Source: Streptomyces sp. NBC_01298 (GTDB lineage Bacteria; Actinomycetota; Actinomycetes; Streptomycetales; Streptomycetaceae). Taken from it: 64,000 nt of DNA. Each line of letters starts with the position of its first letter. Position 1 is the first letter of the stretch. Shown here piece by piece: positions 1 to 7,528 of this stretch. The stretch is from assembly GCF_035978755.1 (NCBI RefSeq), contig NZ_CP108414.1, positions 2,480,001-2,544,000 of the forward strand. The letters are read 5' to 3'. The notes beneath the pieces are model-generated. The model was not told where the DNA came from, did no database searches, and saw only the letters and a list, made by a program, of their open reading frames with translations. The translations under genes were made by a program, and so were the position numbers.

Positions 1-2
1 TG

Positions 3-215
3 GCCAGCCCGGACGGTGAATCCCCCTGCGACCACGGCGGAGTCGGAGAGAGCTGTCTGGCGCTGCTGTGCATCGTGGCCGCCCTGTTCACATTCGCCAT
101 CAGGCGCGGGGTCTCCAACCGCGTCCTCCAGCGTTGGGCAGCACGCGCGCGCCCTTGGATCAGCCGCACCGGCGACCCGCCGTGCCTTCACCGACTTTCG
201 ATCCTGCGCTGCTGA
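3..215 (+). CDS. C-terminal end of a small DUF6153-like membrane/exported protein (5' end outside window)
   Basis: An open frame runs from the left edge to a TGA at 213-215 with no start codon of its own, so only the last 70 residues are visible. It has one hydrophobic helix (CLALLCIVAALFTFAI) followed by a basic stretch, and ends DPPCLHRLSILRC. That ending (PP-x-L-x-x-L-S-x-L-R) resembles the conserved tail of Streptomyces DUF6153 proteins, one of which also lies at 1872-2324. The family has no known function; the histidine-rich, metal-associated neighbours suggest a role in copper handling. Family assignment rests on the tail pattern only. Confidence 0.45.
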   Translation, partial: ASPDGESPCDHGGVGESCLALLCIVAALFTFAIRRGVSNRVLQRWAARARPWISRTGDPPCLHRLSILRC

Positions 216-300
216 GAGCTGCATCCGTGGCGCCGCACCACTGGTGCCGGCGCGGCTTTTGCCTGCTCTCACCTACCAAGATCCGAAAGGCGTTACCCGC

Positions 301-960
301 ATGACCACCGTTCTCGAGCCCGAGCGCCACCAGACTTCCCCCTCGGAACATCGCCGCCCCGCCTTCGACAAGAAGTCACTTCCGGCTCGCTACAGCGGCC
401 AGATGCTCTACTTCCTGGGCGCCGCCCTCATCGCCGGCGCCGTCGTCCACTACCCGATCAATCCACCGCTGTACGCGATCATCTGCGGCGTCGGCGCCTT
501 CGTATTCCTCCTCGGCACCATCGTCAACGAGTTCGTACTGGCCGACGAGCGTCCGGCGCTGCGCCAGGCCATCTCGCTGGTCGCCTTCTCCCTGCTGCTG
601 TCCTTCGGTGTCGGCCTGGTCGGCGGCGGCATCCAGCACTTCGAGCAGTTCCCCGAGCGCAGCGCCTGGATGACCCCCGTCGGCCTGCTCATGTCGTACG
701 TCGCGTTCGTCGCCAAGGACTCCAAGGGCCGCTGGCGGCACCTCGTCACCCCGTTCGCGGCCGGCGTCGTCGTCCTCGCGGCCCTCGCCTGGCTGGGCAT
801 GACCGCCCTCGCCGGCACCATCAGCTCCGGCGGCGGCCACGACCACGGCTCCACGACCGGAACCCCTGCAAAGCCGGACCAGGCTCCCGTCGAGCAGGCC
901 CCTCCGGCCAAGGCACCCTCCGCGCCGGCAGAGGATGGCCATACGTCCCATAGCCACTGA
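301..960 (+). CDS. Membrane protein with histidine-rich C-terminus, paralogue of the gene at 2570
   Basis: 219 residues, ATG start. The upstream in-frame extension to base 16 looks non-coding and overlaps the preceding gene, so the start was placed at MTTVLEPE. About five membrane helices follow a polar N-terminus of about 35 residues. A loop carries QHFEQFPERSAW, and the tail is GGGHDHGS followed by a Pro/Ala linker and ending GHTSHSH. The QHF..PER loop, the helix layout and the His tail recur in the protein at 2570-3292, so the two are duplicates. I do not recognise a characterised family. The His-rich tail and the adjacent copper-storage protein suggest a metal-related role (inference). 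Confidence 0.75.
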   Translation: MTTVLEPERHQTSPSEHRRPAFDKKSLPARYSGQMLYFLGAALIAGAVVHYPINPPLYAIICGVGAFVFLLGTIVNEFVLADERPALRQAISLVAFSLLLSFGVGLVGGGIQHFEQFPERSAWMTPVGLLMSYVAFVAKDSKGRWRHLVTPFAAGVVVLAALAWLGMTALAGTISSGGGHDHGSTTGTPAKPDQAPVEQAPPAKAPSAPAEDGHTSHSH

Positions 961-1043
961 CCCCGGTCCGGCCGGCACCTCGTAGCCGAGCCGGGCACTG
1001 CAGGGACGAGCGGCGTGACGGCTGCACCCGGTCGGACGGGCAG

Positions 1044-1190
1044 ATGCCCCCGGCCGCGCACGGTGATCGCCACACCGGAACGGTGCACGACCACGCCGTC
1101 GGCGAGGGCCACCATGGTCACGCGCCAGGAGGGGCGGTCTGGTCGGCGGCGGCGGCGAAGGCGATGCTGCACTGCCTGACCGCGCACCTC
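1044..1190 (+). pseudogene. Decayed N-terminal fragment of a DUF4396-like protein
   Basis: The frame contains a His-rich stretch (HDHAVGEGHHGHAPGG) followed by WSAAAAKAMLHCLTAH. This resembles the start of DUF4396 membrane proteins, where a His-rich leader precedes a segment like A-x-A-T-L-H-C-L-T-G-C. Instead of the expected multi-helix body the frame becomes unrelated sequence and reaches a terminator hairpin at 1200. It reads as a truncated remnant. The resemblance covers only about 15 residues. Confidence 0.3.
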
Positions 1191-1199
1191 TCGCCGGAC

Positions 1200-1235
1200 G
1201 TGCCCGGCGCACCCCAGGGGTGCGCCGGGCACTTT
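1200..1235 (+). terminator. Strong intrinsic terminator
   Basis: A perfect 15-bp stem (1200-1214 with 1218-1232) closes on a 3-nt loop and is followed by TTT. It lies downstream of the membrane-protein gene ending at 960 and just before the copper-storage gene, so it probably separates the two transcripts. Confidence 0.8.
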
Positions 1236-1327
1236 CGCGCTGGGGGAGCTTAGCTGGAGGTGTACCGGGGGGCTCGCGAGGCGGCCGACCGGAGCCGCCG
1301 GCCCCGCGGTGCAAGGAGGCATCCACG

Positions 1328-1738
1328 ATGTCCAGCACCGTCAAGGACATGCTCGCCACCTACCCGGCCGACCTCGGCAACATCGACCAGGCCAAGATCA
1401 CCCGCTGCATCGAGGAGTGCATCGCCTGCGCGCAGGCGTGTACCGCGTGCGCGGACGCCTGCCTGTCCGAGGGCATGGTGGGTGACCTGACCAAGTGCAT
1501 CCGTACCGACATGGACTGCGCCGACATCTGCACCGCCACCGCTGCGGTCCTCTCGCGGCACACCGGCTACGACGCCAACATCACGGCGGCCATCCTTCGT
1601 GCGTGCGCCATGGCCTGCAAGGCGTGCGGCGACGAGTGCGCCAAGCACGCCGACATGCACGAGCACTGCCGTATCTGCGCCGAAGCCTGCCGAAGCTGCG
1701 AGCAGGCGTGCAACGAACTGTTCTCGGCCTTCGGCTGA
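1328..1738 (+). CDS. Four-helix-bundle copper-binding protein (Csp/DUF326 type)
   Basis: 136 residues, ATG preceded by GCAAGGAGG. The protein is almost entirely helical and carries repeated Cys motifs: CIEECIACAQAC, CTACADAC, CIRTDMDCADIC, CAMACKACGDEC, HCRICAEAC and CRSCEQAC. In the Csp1/Csp3 copper-storage family such cysteines line the inside of a four-helix bundle that binds many Cu(I) ions. There is no signal peptide, so it should act in the cytoplasm (Csp3-like), buffering copper. His-rich membrane proteins on both sides support a copper-handling cluster. The upstream in-frame extension was rejected because it crosses the terminator region and lacks Cys motifs. Confidence 0.9.
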   Translation: MSSTVKDMLATYPADLGNIDQAKITRCIEECIACAQACTACADACLSEGMVGDLTKCIRTDMDCADICTATAAVLSRHTGYDANITAAILRACAMACKACGDECAKHADMHEHCRICAEACRSCEQACNELFSAFG

Positions 1739-1871
1739 CGCCCGCACCGCCATCCATCCCGCCCGGCAGCCGAAATCCCGGCCGGCAGGTCGGGAGCCAC
1801 GCACCCACTCGTCCGATTGAAAACACGCCTCTCGGGCGGTCCACGGCCGGCGTGCCGCTATGCTCCCCGGC

Positions 1872-2324
1872 ATGGTTGTGGCCCGGGCGACTCGTAGCGC
1901 GCCGCGGTCCCGCTCTCGTGCAGCGGGCCCGTGGCGAGTGTGGGTGCTGGCCGCGCTTCTCCTGACCCTGATGTACACCCACGGTGTCAGCGCGGAGAGC
2001 GCCGCAGGCCATGCCCACCTCGGGGCGCCGACCAGTACAGCAGCCCTGAACGTTCCGGACCTGGGTTCCGCCGGGCACAGCCACGAGGCGCCCGACCCGC
2101 ACTCCGGCCAGGGACACACCGAGCACCAGGATGCTCCGGAGCCCGATCACGCGGCTCACCAGTGTGTGTCCGGCCAGCCCCAACAGGGCGCTGCTCTGCC
2201 CGCCCCGTGCGAGGCCCTGACCATTCACGGGCCTCCGTACGCGTATGCGTCCGCCGCCGCCCGACCTGTCCCGGCCCTCCGGGCGTCTGCTCCCGTGCCG
2301 GACTCAGCGGTCCTACGGATCTAA
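1872..2324 (+). CDS. DUF6153-type His-rich exported/membrane-anchored protein
   Basis: 150 residues. The N-terminus is basic (R-rich, residues 4-18), followed by a hydrophobic segment WVLAALLLTLMYTHGVSA that could be a signal peptide or anchor. The mature part is dominated by histidines (GHAHLG, GHSHEA, GHTEHQ, HAAHQC) and ends in a Pro-rich stretch and VLRI, as in Streptomyces DUF6153 proteins. The His clusters suggest extracytoplasmic metal binding. It follows the copper-storage gene on the same strand after 133 bases. Start chosen at ATG 1872 rather than 1860 because the leader then begins directly with the basic stretch. Confidence 0.65.
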   Translation: MVVARATRSAPRSRSRAAGPWRVWVLAALLLTLMYTHGVSAESAAGHAHLGAPTSTAALNVPDLGSAGHSHEAPDPHSGQGHTEHQDAPEPDHAAHQCVSGQPQQGAALPAPCEALTIHGPPYAYASAAARPVPALRASAPVPDSAVLRI

Positions 2325-2569
2325 GCCGTCACGCCCGCCGACAGGTCGACGCCTGTCGGGCATGCCCGTGAGCCAGCTACGCCAATGCACCAGCGGCGGC
2401 TCGGCCATGCCGTGCGATGCGCCTTGGCCAACCTGCGATGGTGCGAACGCCGTAGCGATGGCCGACTCACGTTGCGCCGTGCCCGACGGGTCTGATCTTC
2501 GGCCCCGTCCTGCCCGCCTGCCTCGTTCAGAGCCCCAGGCCCCACTGAACTTCCCTTGAAGGGTCCGTT

Positions 2570-3292
2570 TTGTCTACCTCGCCCAGTCTCGCCACGACGA
2601 CCCCGCCCCCCGCCCCGGCGCAGCCGACCCGCAGCCAGCGCCGTTCCAACAGCAGACGGGAAAGCGCCTCCCTGCCGTGGCGCTACCTCGGCTACGTCGG
2701 CTACTACGTGGGGGCCGGCCTCATCAGCGGAGCCGTCGTCCACCACCCCATGGCCCCCGCCCGTTACTCGATGATCGCCGCGTCCGGCGTACTGGTCTTC
2801 CTGCTCGCGACCGTCCTCAACGACATCATCCTCGCGAAGGAGAGGCAGCCCCTGTCACGCGTCCTGCGCGTGCTCGGCACGTCGACGATGCTCTCCTTCG
2901 GCCTGGGCATGCTCAGCGGCGGCATGCAGCACTTCGCAGACCTCCCCGAACGCTGTGCCGTGCTGATACCGCTCGGCATCGTCCTGTCCTTCGTCGCCTT
3001 CTTCCTGAAGGAAGCCAAGAGGCCCTGGCGCCGCATCTTCAGCCTCATGGGTCTGGCCATCCTCGTCGTGACAGCCCTCACCTTCCTCGGCCTTCGCCAT
3101 ATCGCCCCCACCATGGCTCAGTCCGGAGGCGGACACAGCCACAGCGATGTCGAGCCCGAGAAGGGAAGTGACGAAGGCCAGCAGGGCAACCCCGGCAGCG
3201 ACACCACTAAACCGACCTCCCAGCCCACCGCCTCTCCGAACGCCACCCACCCCAGCAAGGAACCCGGGCACGACGACGGACACCAGCACTGA
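2570..3292 (+). CDS. Membrane protein with histidine-rich C-terminus, paralogue of the gene at 301
   Basis: 240 residues from a TTG start preceded by GAAGGG. A Pro/Thr/Arg-rich N-terminus of about 40 residues leads into about five helices. It shares with the 301-960 product the segment with GAVVH, the loop QHFADLPERCA, VAF with a Lys-containing turn, and a tail SGGGHSHSD ending GHDDGHQH. The tail is longer and richer in Thr/Pro/Gly. Function unknown. It closes the His-rich cluster and is followed by about 210 bases of convergent intergenic DNA in which I see nothing. Confidence 0.7.
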   Translation: MSTSPSLATTTPPPAPAQPTRSQRRSNSRRESASLPWRYLGYVGYYVGAGLISGAVVHHPMAPARYSMIAASGVLVFLLATVLNDIILAKERQPLSRVLRVLGTSTMLSFGLGMLSGGMQHFADLPERCAVLIPLGIVLSFVAFFLKEAKRPWRRIFSLMGLAILVVTALTFLGLRHIAPTMAQSGGGHSHSDVEPEKGSDEGQQGNPGSDTTKPTSQPTASPNATHPSKEPGHDDGHQH

Positions 3293-3502
3293 GCCGACCC
3301 GCGTCCGCCGTTAGCAAGAAGTCAGACGACGCCGGGTCTGAGATCGCGGCCCGAGTGTCTGATCAGTCGTGACTGGATGATCTGCTGCCTGATGCGGCCC
3401 TGTCGAAGCCCACCCCTTGCCTGCGCGCAGGCCACGGCCTCAGGGAACAAGGAGCAGCCATTAGCGCTAACCGCCTGATCGTGAACGCGTGGCGGGGCCT
3501 GG

Positions 3503-4108
3503 TTAGGTAGTGACCTGGCTGCTTCTGGGGAGGAAGCGTCCGGTGCGGGCGGTGTATGCGGCGTACGCGGGGCCGTGCACGGCCATGAGGTAGGGCTCCT
3601 CGACGACGCGGACCTGGAGCTGGATGGCGGCGATCAGGCAGGCCAGGGCGACGAGGGTGAGCCAGTTCGGGATCATCAGGGCCAGGCCGACAGCGGTGAC
3701 GGCCATGGCGGTGAAGACGGGGTTGCGCACGTGCGCGAACAGGCCGTCGGTGACCAGCGTGGTGCGTTCATCCGCATCCACGCCCACGCGCCAGGATGTC
3801 CCCATGTTCGTCTGCGCCGCCAGCGTGGCCGCCATCCCTGCCAGGGTGATCACCAGGCCGGTCCACTGCACGGCGGCGTGGGCGGCGGTGGGCAGTCCGG
3901 CGAGCGCGGCCACGGGAGCGGCGGTGCCCCCGAGCAGGGCGGCCACGAACAGCACGCCGGCCCACCAGGAGGCTTCGCCGGGACGGCCGGAGATGCCGCG
4001 GAAGCCCGCGTCGCCGGTGCGGCGGCGCTGCAGGGCGGCGCGGACACCGAACGCGAATCCTGCCCATCCCAGGTAGAGGGCGAGTGCCGTCCAGGCCCAG
4101 CCGCTCAC
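3503..4108 (-). CDS. Isoprenylcysteine carboxyl methyltransferase (ICMT)-like membrane methyltransferase
   Basis: 201 residues, GTG start overlapping the stop of the upstream transporter gene (GTGA). Several hydrophobic helices are followed by the ICMT/PEMT-like C-terminal block: TDGLFAHVRNPVFTA, then a helix pair, then VVEEPYLMAVHGPAYAAYTARTGRFLP. In the family the HxRNP motif and the EE-containing segment bind S-adenosylmethionine. The bacterial substrate is unknown. Translational coupling to a CmtR-controlled cation exporter suggests it is induced by the same metal. Nothing in the sequence shows what it methylates. Confidence 0.75.
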   Translation of the reverse strand: MSGWAWTALALYLGWAGFAFGVRAALQRRRTGDAGFRGISGRPGEASWWAGVLFVAALLGGTAAPVAALAGLPTAAHAAVQWTGLVITLAGMAATLAAQTNMGTSWRVGVDADERTTLVTDGLFAHVRNPVFTAMAVTAVGLALMIPNWLTLVALACLIAAIQLQVRVVEEPYLMAVHGPAYAAYTARTGRFLPRSSQVTT

Positions 4109-4848
4109 CGCTTCTCCTGGGGTGCCGAGGTGCAGCAGGCGCAGCCGGGGCGGCAGCTGCCGCACGCGTCCGCCTCGGCCCCGGTGGACGGCATCACCGC
4201 GGCGGCGGGTGCGCAGCAGCCCTTGCCCTGCCAGGCGTCGCGGCCTTCCTTGACGGCGATGGCGGCGATGACAAGGGCGGCGATGGGGTCGGCCCAGGAC
4301 CATCCGAGGGTGGCGTTGAGGACCAGGCCGACGAGGAGGACGGCGGAGAGGTACGTGCAGAGCAGGGTCTGCTTGGAGTCGGCGACCGCGCTGGCGGAGC
4401 CGAGTTCGCGTCCGGCCTTGCGCTGGACGACGGAGAGGAACGGCATGATCGCCAGTGACAGGGCGGCGATGACGATGCCGGGCAGGGAGCGTTCGGCCTC
4501 GCCGGTACCGGACAGCGCGCGGACGGCGTCGAAGGTGACGTACGCGGCGAGGGTGAAGAACGACACCGCGATGATCCGCAGGGTGCGCTGCTCGCGTGCT
4601 TCGCGGACGGCGTGGTCCCGGGCGGAGAACTGCCACGCGACCGCGGCGGCGGAGGAGACCTCGATGATCGAGTCGAGGCCGAAGCCGATCAGGGCGGTGG
4701 AGGAGGCGATCGTGCCGGCGGTGAGGGCGACGATCGCCTCGATCACGTTGTAGGTGATGGTGGCGGCGACCAGCAGGCGTATGCGCTTGGCGAGCGCTTC
4801 GCGGCGGGTCGGGGACGGCCCGAGGGATATCGATATCTCGGCGGTCAT
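4105..4848 (-). CDS. Cation diffusion facilitator family transporter with Cys-rich tail
   Basis: 247 residues, ATG 2 bases after the stop of the ArsR gene. It has about six helices, including the CDF-type segment STALIGFGLDSIIEV in the second helix and WADPIAALVIA in the fifth, which carry the acidic residues that bind transported metal in this family. After the last helix comes a soluble tail with seven cysteines (GKGCC, DACGSC, PGCACC). Most CDFs have a ferredoxin-like dimerisation domain there. Given the CmtR-like sensor, Cd(II)/Pb(II), or possibly Zn(II), export is the likely role. Middle gene of a three-gene operon. Confidence 0.85.
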   Translation of the reverse strand: MTAEISISLGPSPTRREALAKRIRLLVAATITYNVIEAIVALTAGTIASSTALIGFGLDSIIEVSSAAAVAWQFSARDHAVREAREQRTLRIIAVSFFTLAAYVTFDAVRALSGTGEAERSLPGIVIAALSLAIMPFLSVVQRKAGRELGSASAVADSKQTLLCTYLSAVLLVGLVLNATLGWSWADPIAALVIAAIAVKEGRDAWQGKGCCAPAAAVMPSTGAEADACGSCRPGCACCTSAPQEKR

Positions 4849-4850
4849 GG

Positions 4851-5186
4851 TCAGCAGCAGCCCTTGTCGGCGGCGTCCGGGCAGGTGCGGTCGGTCTCGA
4901 CGGCAACTACGGCGGTGCGCAGGTCGTCCAGGGCGTGGCCGAGGCGTTCGTCGGCGAGCTCGTAGCGGGTGCGGCGGCCGTCGGGCATGGTGACGACCAG
5001 GCCGCAGTCCCGCAGGCACGCCAGATGGTTCGACAGCCGTGTGCGGGAGATCTCAAGAGTGTCGGCGAGGTCGGCCGGGTAGGCCGGGGCCTCGCGCAGA
5101 GCGAGCAGGATGCGGCAGCGGATCGGGTCGGCGAGCGCGCGGCCGAACCGGGCCAGCACCTCGATGTCGGAAGCAACAGTCAGCAC
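4851..5186 (-). CDS. cmtR: ArsR/SmtB family metal sensor of the CmtR type (Cd/Pb)
   Basis: 111 residues. GTG 5186 was chosen because MLTVASDIEVLARFGRAL then aligns from its first residue with M. tuberculosis CmtR as I remember it. The winged helix is at about residues 12-85. The recognition region contains NHLACLRDCGLVV, giving the two cysteines (C-x3-C) that bind Cd/Pb in CmtR. The third ligand corresponds to the Cys in VETDRTCP. The protein ends DKGCC. As a repressor it should release the palindrome at 5194-5231 when metal binds. First gene of the sensor-CDF-ICMT operon. Confidence 0.88.
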   Translation of the reverse strand: MLTVASDIEVLARFGRALADPIRCRILLALREAPAYPADLADTLEISRTRLSNHLACLRDCGLVVTMPDGRRTRYELADERLGHALDDLRTAVVAVETDRTCPDAADKGCC

Positions 5187-5193
5187 ACCATGA

Positions 5194-5231
5194 CGATACA
5201 AGACATCCTGAATTCAGGAAATCCTGTATCG
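5194..5231. promoter_or_regulatory. Operator palindrome of the CmtR-like repressor
   Basis: A 38-bp imperfect palindrome centred at 5212.5. The core CCTGAATTCAGG (5207-5218) is perfectly self-complementary, and the outer arms CGATACA/TGTATCG also match. It ends 7 bases upstream of the GTG of the ArsR gene, where it would overlap the promoter. The short leader suggests a leaderless or nearly leaderless transcript. Confidence 0.8.
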
Positions 5232-5237
5232 CCGTGG

Positions 5238-5630
5238 TCATCGGTGCGGCCCACCGCCGGGTACATCCGCGTGGTCGGCTAAGGCGTTCTTGGTCAGCAG
5301 CGGCAGGTCGGGGGCGAAGTCGCCGACCGTGGTGCCGTGGGTGTAGACGACCCGACCCTTGTCGCCGCCGGGGGTGAAGGCGATGACCTGGGTGCCGTGG
5401 CCGGAGGTGATGGTGCCGTCGTGGTGCTTGTTGGGGTCCTCCACCGAGACGCCGACGCTGAGCGTCCACGCGCGGCCGGGGAGCCGGTCGGTGGGGGTGC
5501 GGCTGGATCTCGTTGCGGTCGGACGGACGGACTCGACGCCTTGGCCCCGGCTCGGGTGCCGGTTCCTGACGTAGGGCTGCCGCAGGTGGTGCGCATACGG
5601 GGGAACGGTCATCATCACGATATCGGGCAC
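5238..5630 (-). pseudogene. Unrecognised open frame, possibly a remnant
   Basis: An open frame of 130 codons between the operator and the DinB gene. The N-terminal half is Arg/Pro-rich and looks non-coding. From about codon 58 it is more protein-like (VSVEDPNKHHDGTITSG, then VIAFTPGG, VVYTHGTTVGDF). It ends with an unusual GGGPHR. I cannot assign a family. It may be the remains of a degraded exported protein or a chance frame. The rest of this roughly 430-base stretch between 5231 and 5663 shows nothing else. Confidence 0.2.
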
Positions 5631-5662
5631 CGTGCCGAGGGCCGACCGAGAGCTGGCAGACG

Positions 5663-6220
5663 ATGGCGAACGCGACTCCGATGGACCGGCAGGCCGTGTA
5701 CGAGGATTTCGAACGAGCCCGTCGCACCTTCCACCAACTGCTGGACTCCGCCTCCAAGGCGGACCTTGCCCGGCCTACCCGCGGTACCAAGTGGACCAAC
5801 GGGCAGTTGCTGTGGCACATGCTCTTCGGCTTCATGGTCGTCCGGGCCCTGCTGGTCCTGGTCCGTGTCTTCGGGCGGCTTCCACGCGGTGCCAGCAAGG
5901 CGTTCGCCCGGCTCCTGAACGCGGGAACCGTCCCGTTCAACTGGGTCAATTACACGGGTCCACGAGGGGCCGTGAAGGTCTACGGGCCGCGCCGCATGGG
6001 CACCGCCTTCGACCGGGTCCTCCACTCCCTCCAGCGCCGGCTGGCCGCCGAGTCCGATGCCGACCTGGCCCGCGGTATGCACTACCCCGTCCGGTGGGAC
6101 CCCTTCTTCAAGGACTTCATGACCCTCGCGGACATCTACCGGTACCCGACGCAGCACTTCGACTTCCACCACCGCCAGCTCACCCTGAGCGGCGGGGACG
6201 GGCGTCAACGGGAAGTCTGA
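5663..6220 (+). CDS. DinB-like domain protein
   Basis: 185 residues. The DinB/YfiT-like four-helix fold is suggested by an N-terminal helix (VYEDFERARRTFHQLLD), the W-T-x-G-Q-L-L-W-H-M motif near residue 50 with the first metal-binding His, and a C-terminal YPTQHFDFHHRQL carrying the other histidines. The family binds a divalent metal and includes thiol-S-transferases for bacillithiol or mycothiol, so a mycothiol-dependent detoxification role is possible. Monocistronic, convergent with the MFS gene downstream. Confidence 0.75.
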   Translation: MANATPMDRQAVYEDFERARRTFHQLLDSASKADLARPTRGTKWTNGQLLWHMLFGFMVVRALLVLVRVFGRLPRGASKAFARLLNAGTVPFNWVNYTGPRGAVKVYGPRRMGTAFDRVLHSLQRRLAAESDADLARGMHYPVRWDPFFKDFMTLADIYRYPTQHFDFHHRQLTLSGGDGRQREV

Positions 6221-6259
6221 GGTCGGGCGCGGAATGCGTTCCGGATCCCCGTGTGGGGG

Positions 6260-7528
6260 TCAGGTGCGGGGGTGTGTTTCGTACATGCGCACTGCGACGA
6301 GGAGGCCGGAGGCCGCGGTGAGGGCGGCGATGGCGTAGATGGCGGTGGTCAGGCCGTAGGCGTCGGCGAGTACGCCGGCGAGGAGGGCGCCGACGGCGAA
6401 GCCGCCGTCGCGCCAGAGGCGGTAGACGCCGACGGCGCGGGCGCGCCAGGCGGGGTGTGCGACGTCGCCGATGACGGCGAGCAGGGTGGGGTAGACGAGG
6501 GCGGTGCCGATGCCGAGGAGGATCTGGGCGGTGGCCCAGACGCCGAAGGTGGTGCCGGCGGCGACGAGGGCGATGGCGGCGGCCTGGAGCAGCATGCCTG
6601 CGGTGATGAGGTGTTTGCGGCCGATGTGGTCGGACCACCAGCCCGTCAGCATCTGGCCCGCGCCCCAGACGGCCGGGTAGAGGGCGGCGAGAACGCCGAT
6701 CTGGGCGATGGACAGGCCGTGGGCGGCGAAGAGCAGGGGGAAGATGCCCCAGGCCAGGGCGTCGTTGAGGTTGTTGACTAGGCCGGCCTGGCTCGCGGCC
6801 GAGAGGGCCTTGTCGCGGAGGCTGGTCAGGCGGGCGATCTGGCCGGTGGTCAGTTCCCCGTCGTGTCCGCCGCTGGTGGGGTTGGCATGGCGGGCGGCTT
6901 CATAGCGGGCGTGGTCGCGGGTCTCGCGTACGGCGAAGACGGACAGGCCCAGCGCCAGGACGACGTAGGCGGCGCCGAGCAGGAACGGGGCGGGGCGCAG
7001 TCCGGCGTGTTCGGCGATGGCGCCGGTGGCCATGGCGGTCGCGGCGACGGCGCCGTATCCGGCGGCCTCGTTGAAGCCCATGGCGAGTCCCCGGCGTTCG
7101 GGGCCGGCCAGGTCGATCTTCATGATGACGGTGGTGGACCAGGTCAGGCCCTGGTTGATGCCGAGCAGGATGTTCGCGGCGATGATCCAGCCCCAGGTCG
7201 GGCCCCAGGCGAGCATCGCGGGTACGGGCAGGGCGATCAGCCATCCGGCGATCAGGACGGGCTTGCGGCCGTAGCGGTCCGACCAGGTCCCGGCGAAGAA
7301 GTTGGTGACGGCCTTGGTCGAGCCGAACGCCACGATGTAGGTGAGGGCGGCGGTGTAGGCGGACAGGTGGAAGACGTCGTCGGCGAGCAGTGGCAGGACG
7401 GTGCGTTCCTGGCCGAGCATTCCGCCGACGAGGGCGTTGACCGCGACGAGCAGGGCGAACTGGGGGAGGTTGGCCCGCAGTCCGAGCCGTATGTCGGAAC
7501 TGGTCTCGCCGGGGGCGTGGGTGCTCAC
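6260..7528 (-). CDS. MFS transporter of the persulfide/rhodanese cluster
   Basis: 422 residues, GTG start overlapping the stop of the MBL-rhodanese gene by 4 bases. Twelve helices in two halves; each half has an MFS loop-2/3 motif (GTWSDRYGRKPVLIAG near residue 80, GWWSDHIGRKHLITAG near residue 295). The central loop is His/Arg-rich. Substrate unknown. Translational coupling to a sulfane-sulfur enzyme points to export of a small sulfur compound such as sulfite or thiosulfate (inference). Confidence 0.8.
   Translation of the reverse strand: MSTHAPGETSSDIRLGLRANLPQFALLVAVNALVGGMLGQERTVLPLLADDVFHLSAYTAALTYIVAFGSTKAVTNFFAGTWSDRYGRKPVLIAGWLIALPVPAMLAWGPTWGWIIAANILLGINQGLTWSTTVIMKIDLAGPERRGLAMGFNEAAGYGAVAATAMATGAIAEHAGLRPAPFLLGAAYVVLALGLSVFAVRETRDHARYEAARHANPTSGGHDGELTTGQIARLTSLRDKALSAASQAGLVNNLNDALAWGIFPLLFAAHGLSIAQIGVLAALYPAVWGAGQMLTGWWSDHIGRKHLITAGMLLQAAAIALVAAGTTFGVWATAQILLGIGTALVYPTLLAVIGDVAHPAWRARAVGVYRLWRDGGFAVGALLAGVLADAYGLTTAIYAIAALTAASGLLVAVRMYETHPRT

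Noticed and set aside
16..300. N-terminal extension of the membrane-protein gene at 301
   Set aside because: It overlaps the end of an upstream gene in another frame and is Arg/Ala/Pro-rich without homology to its paralogue.
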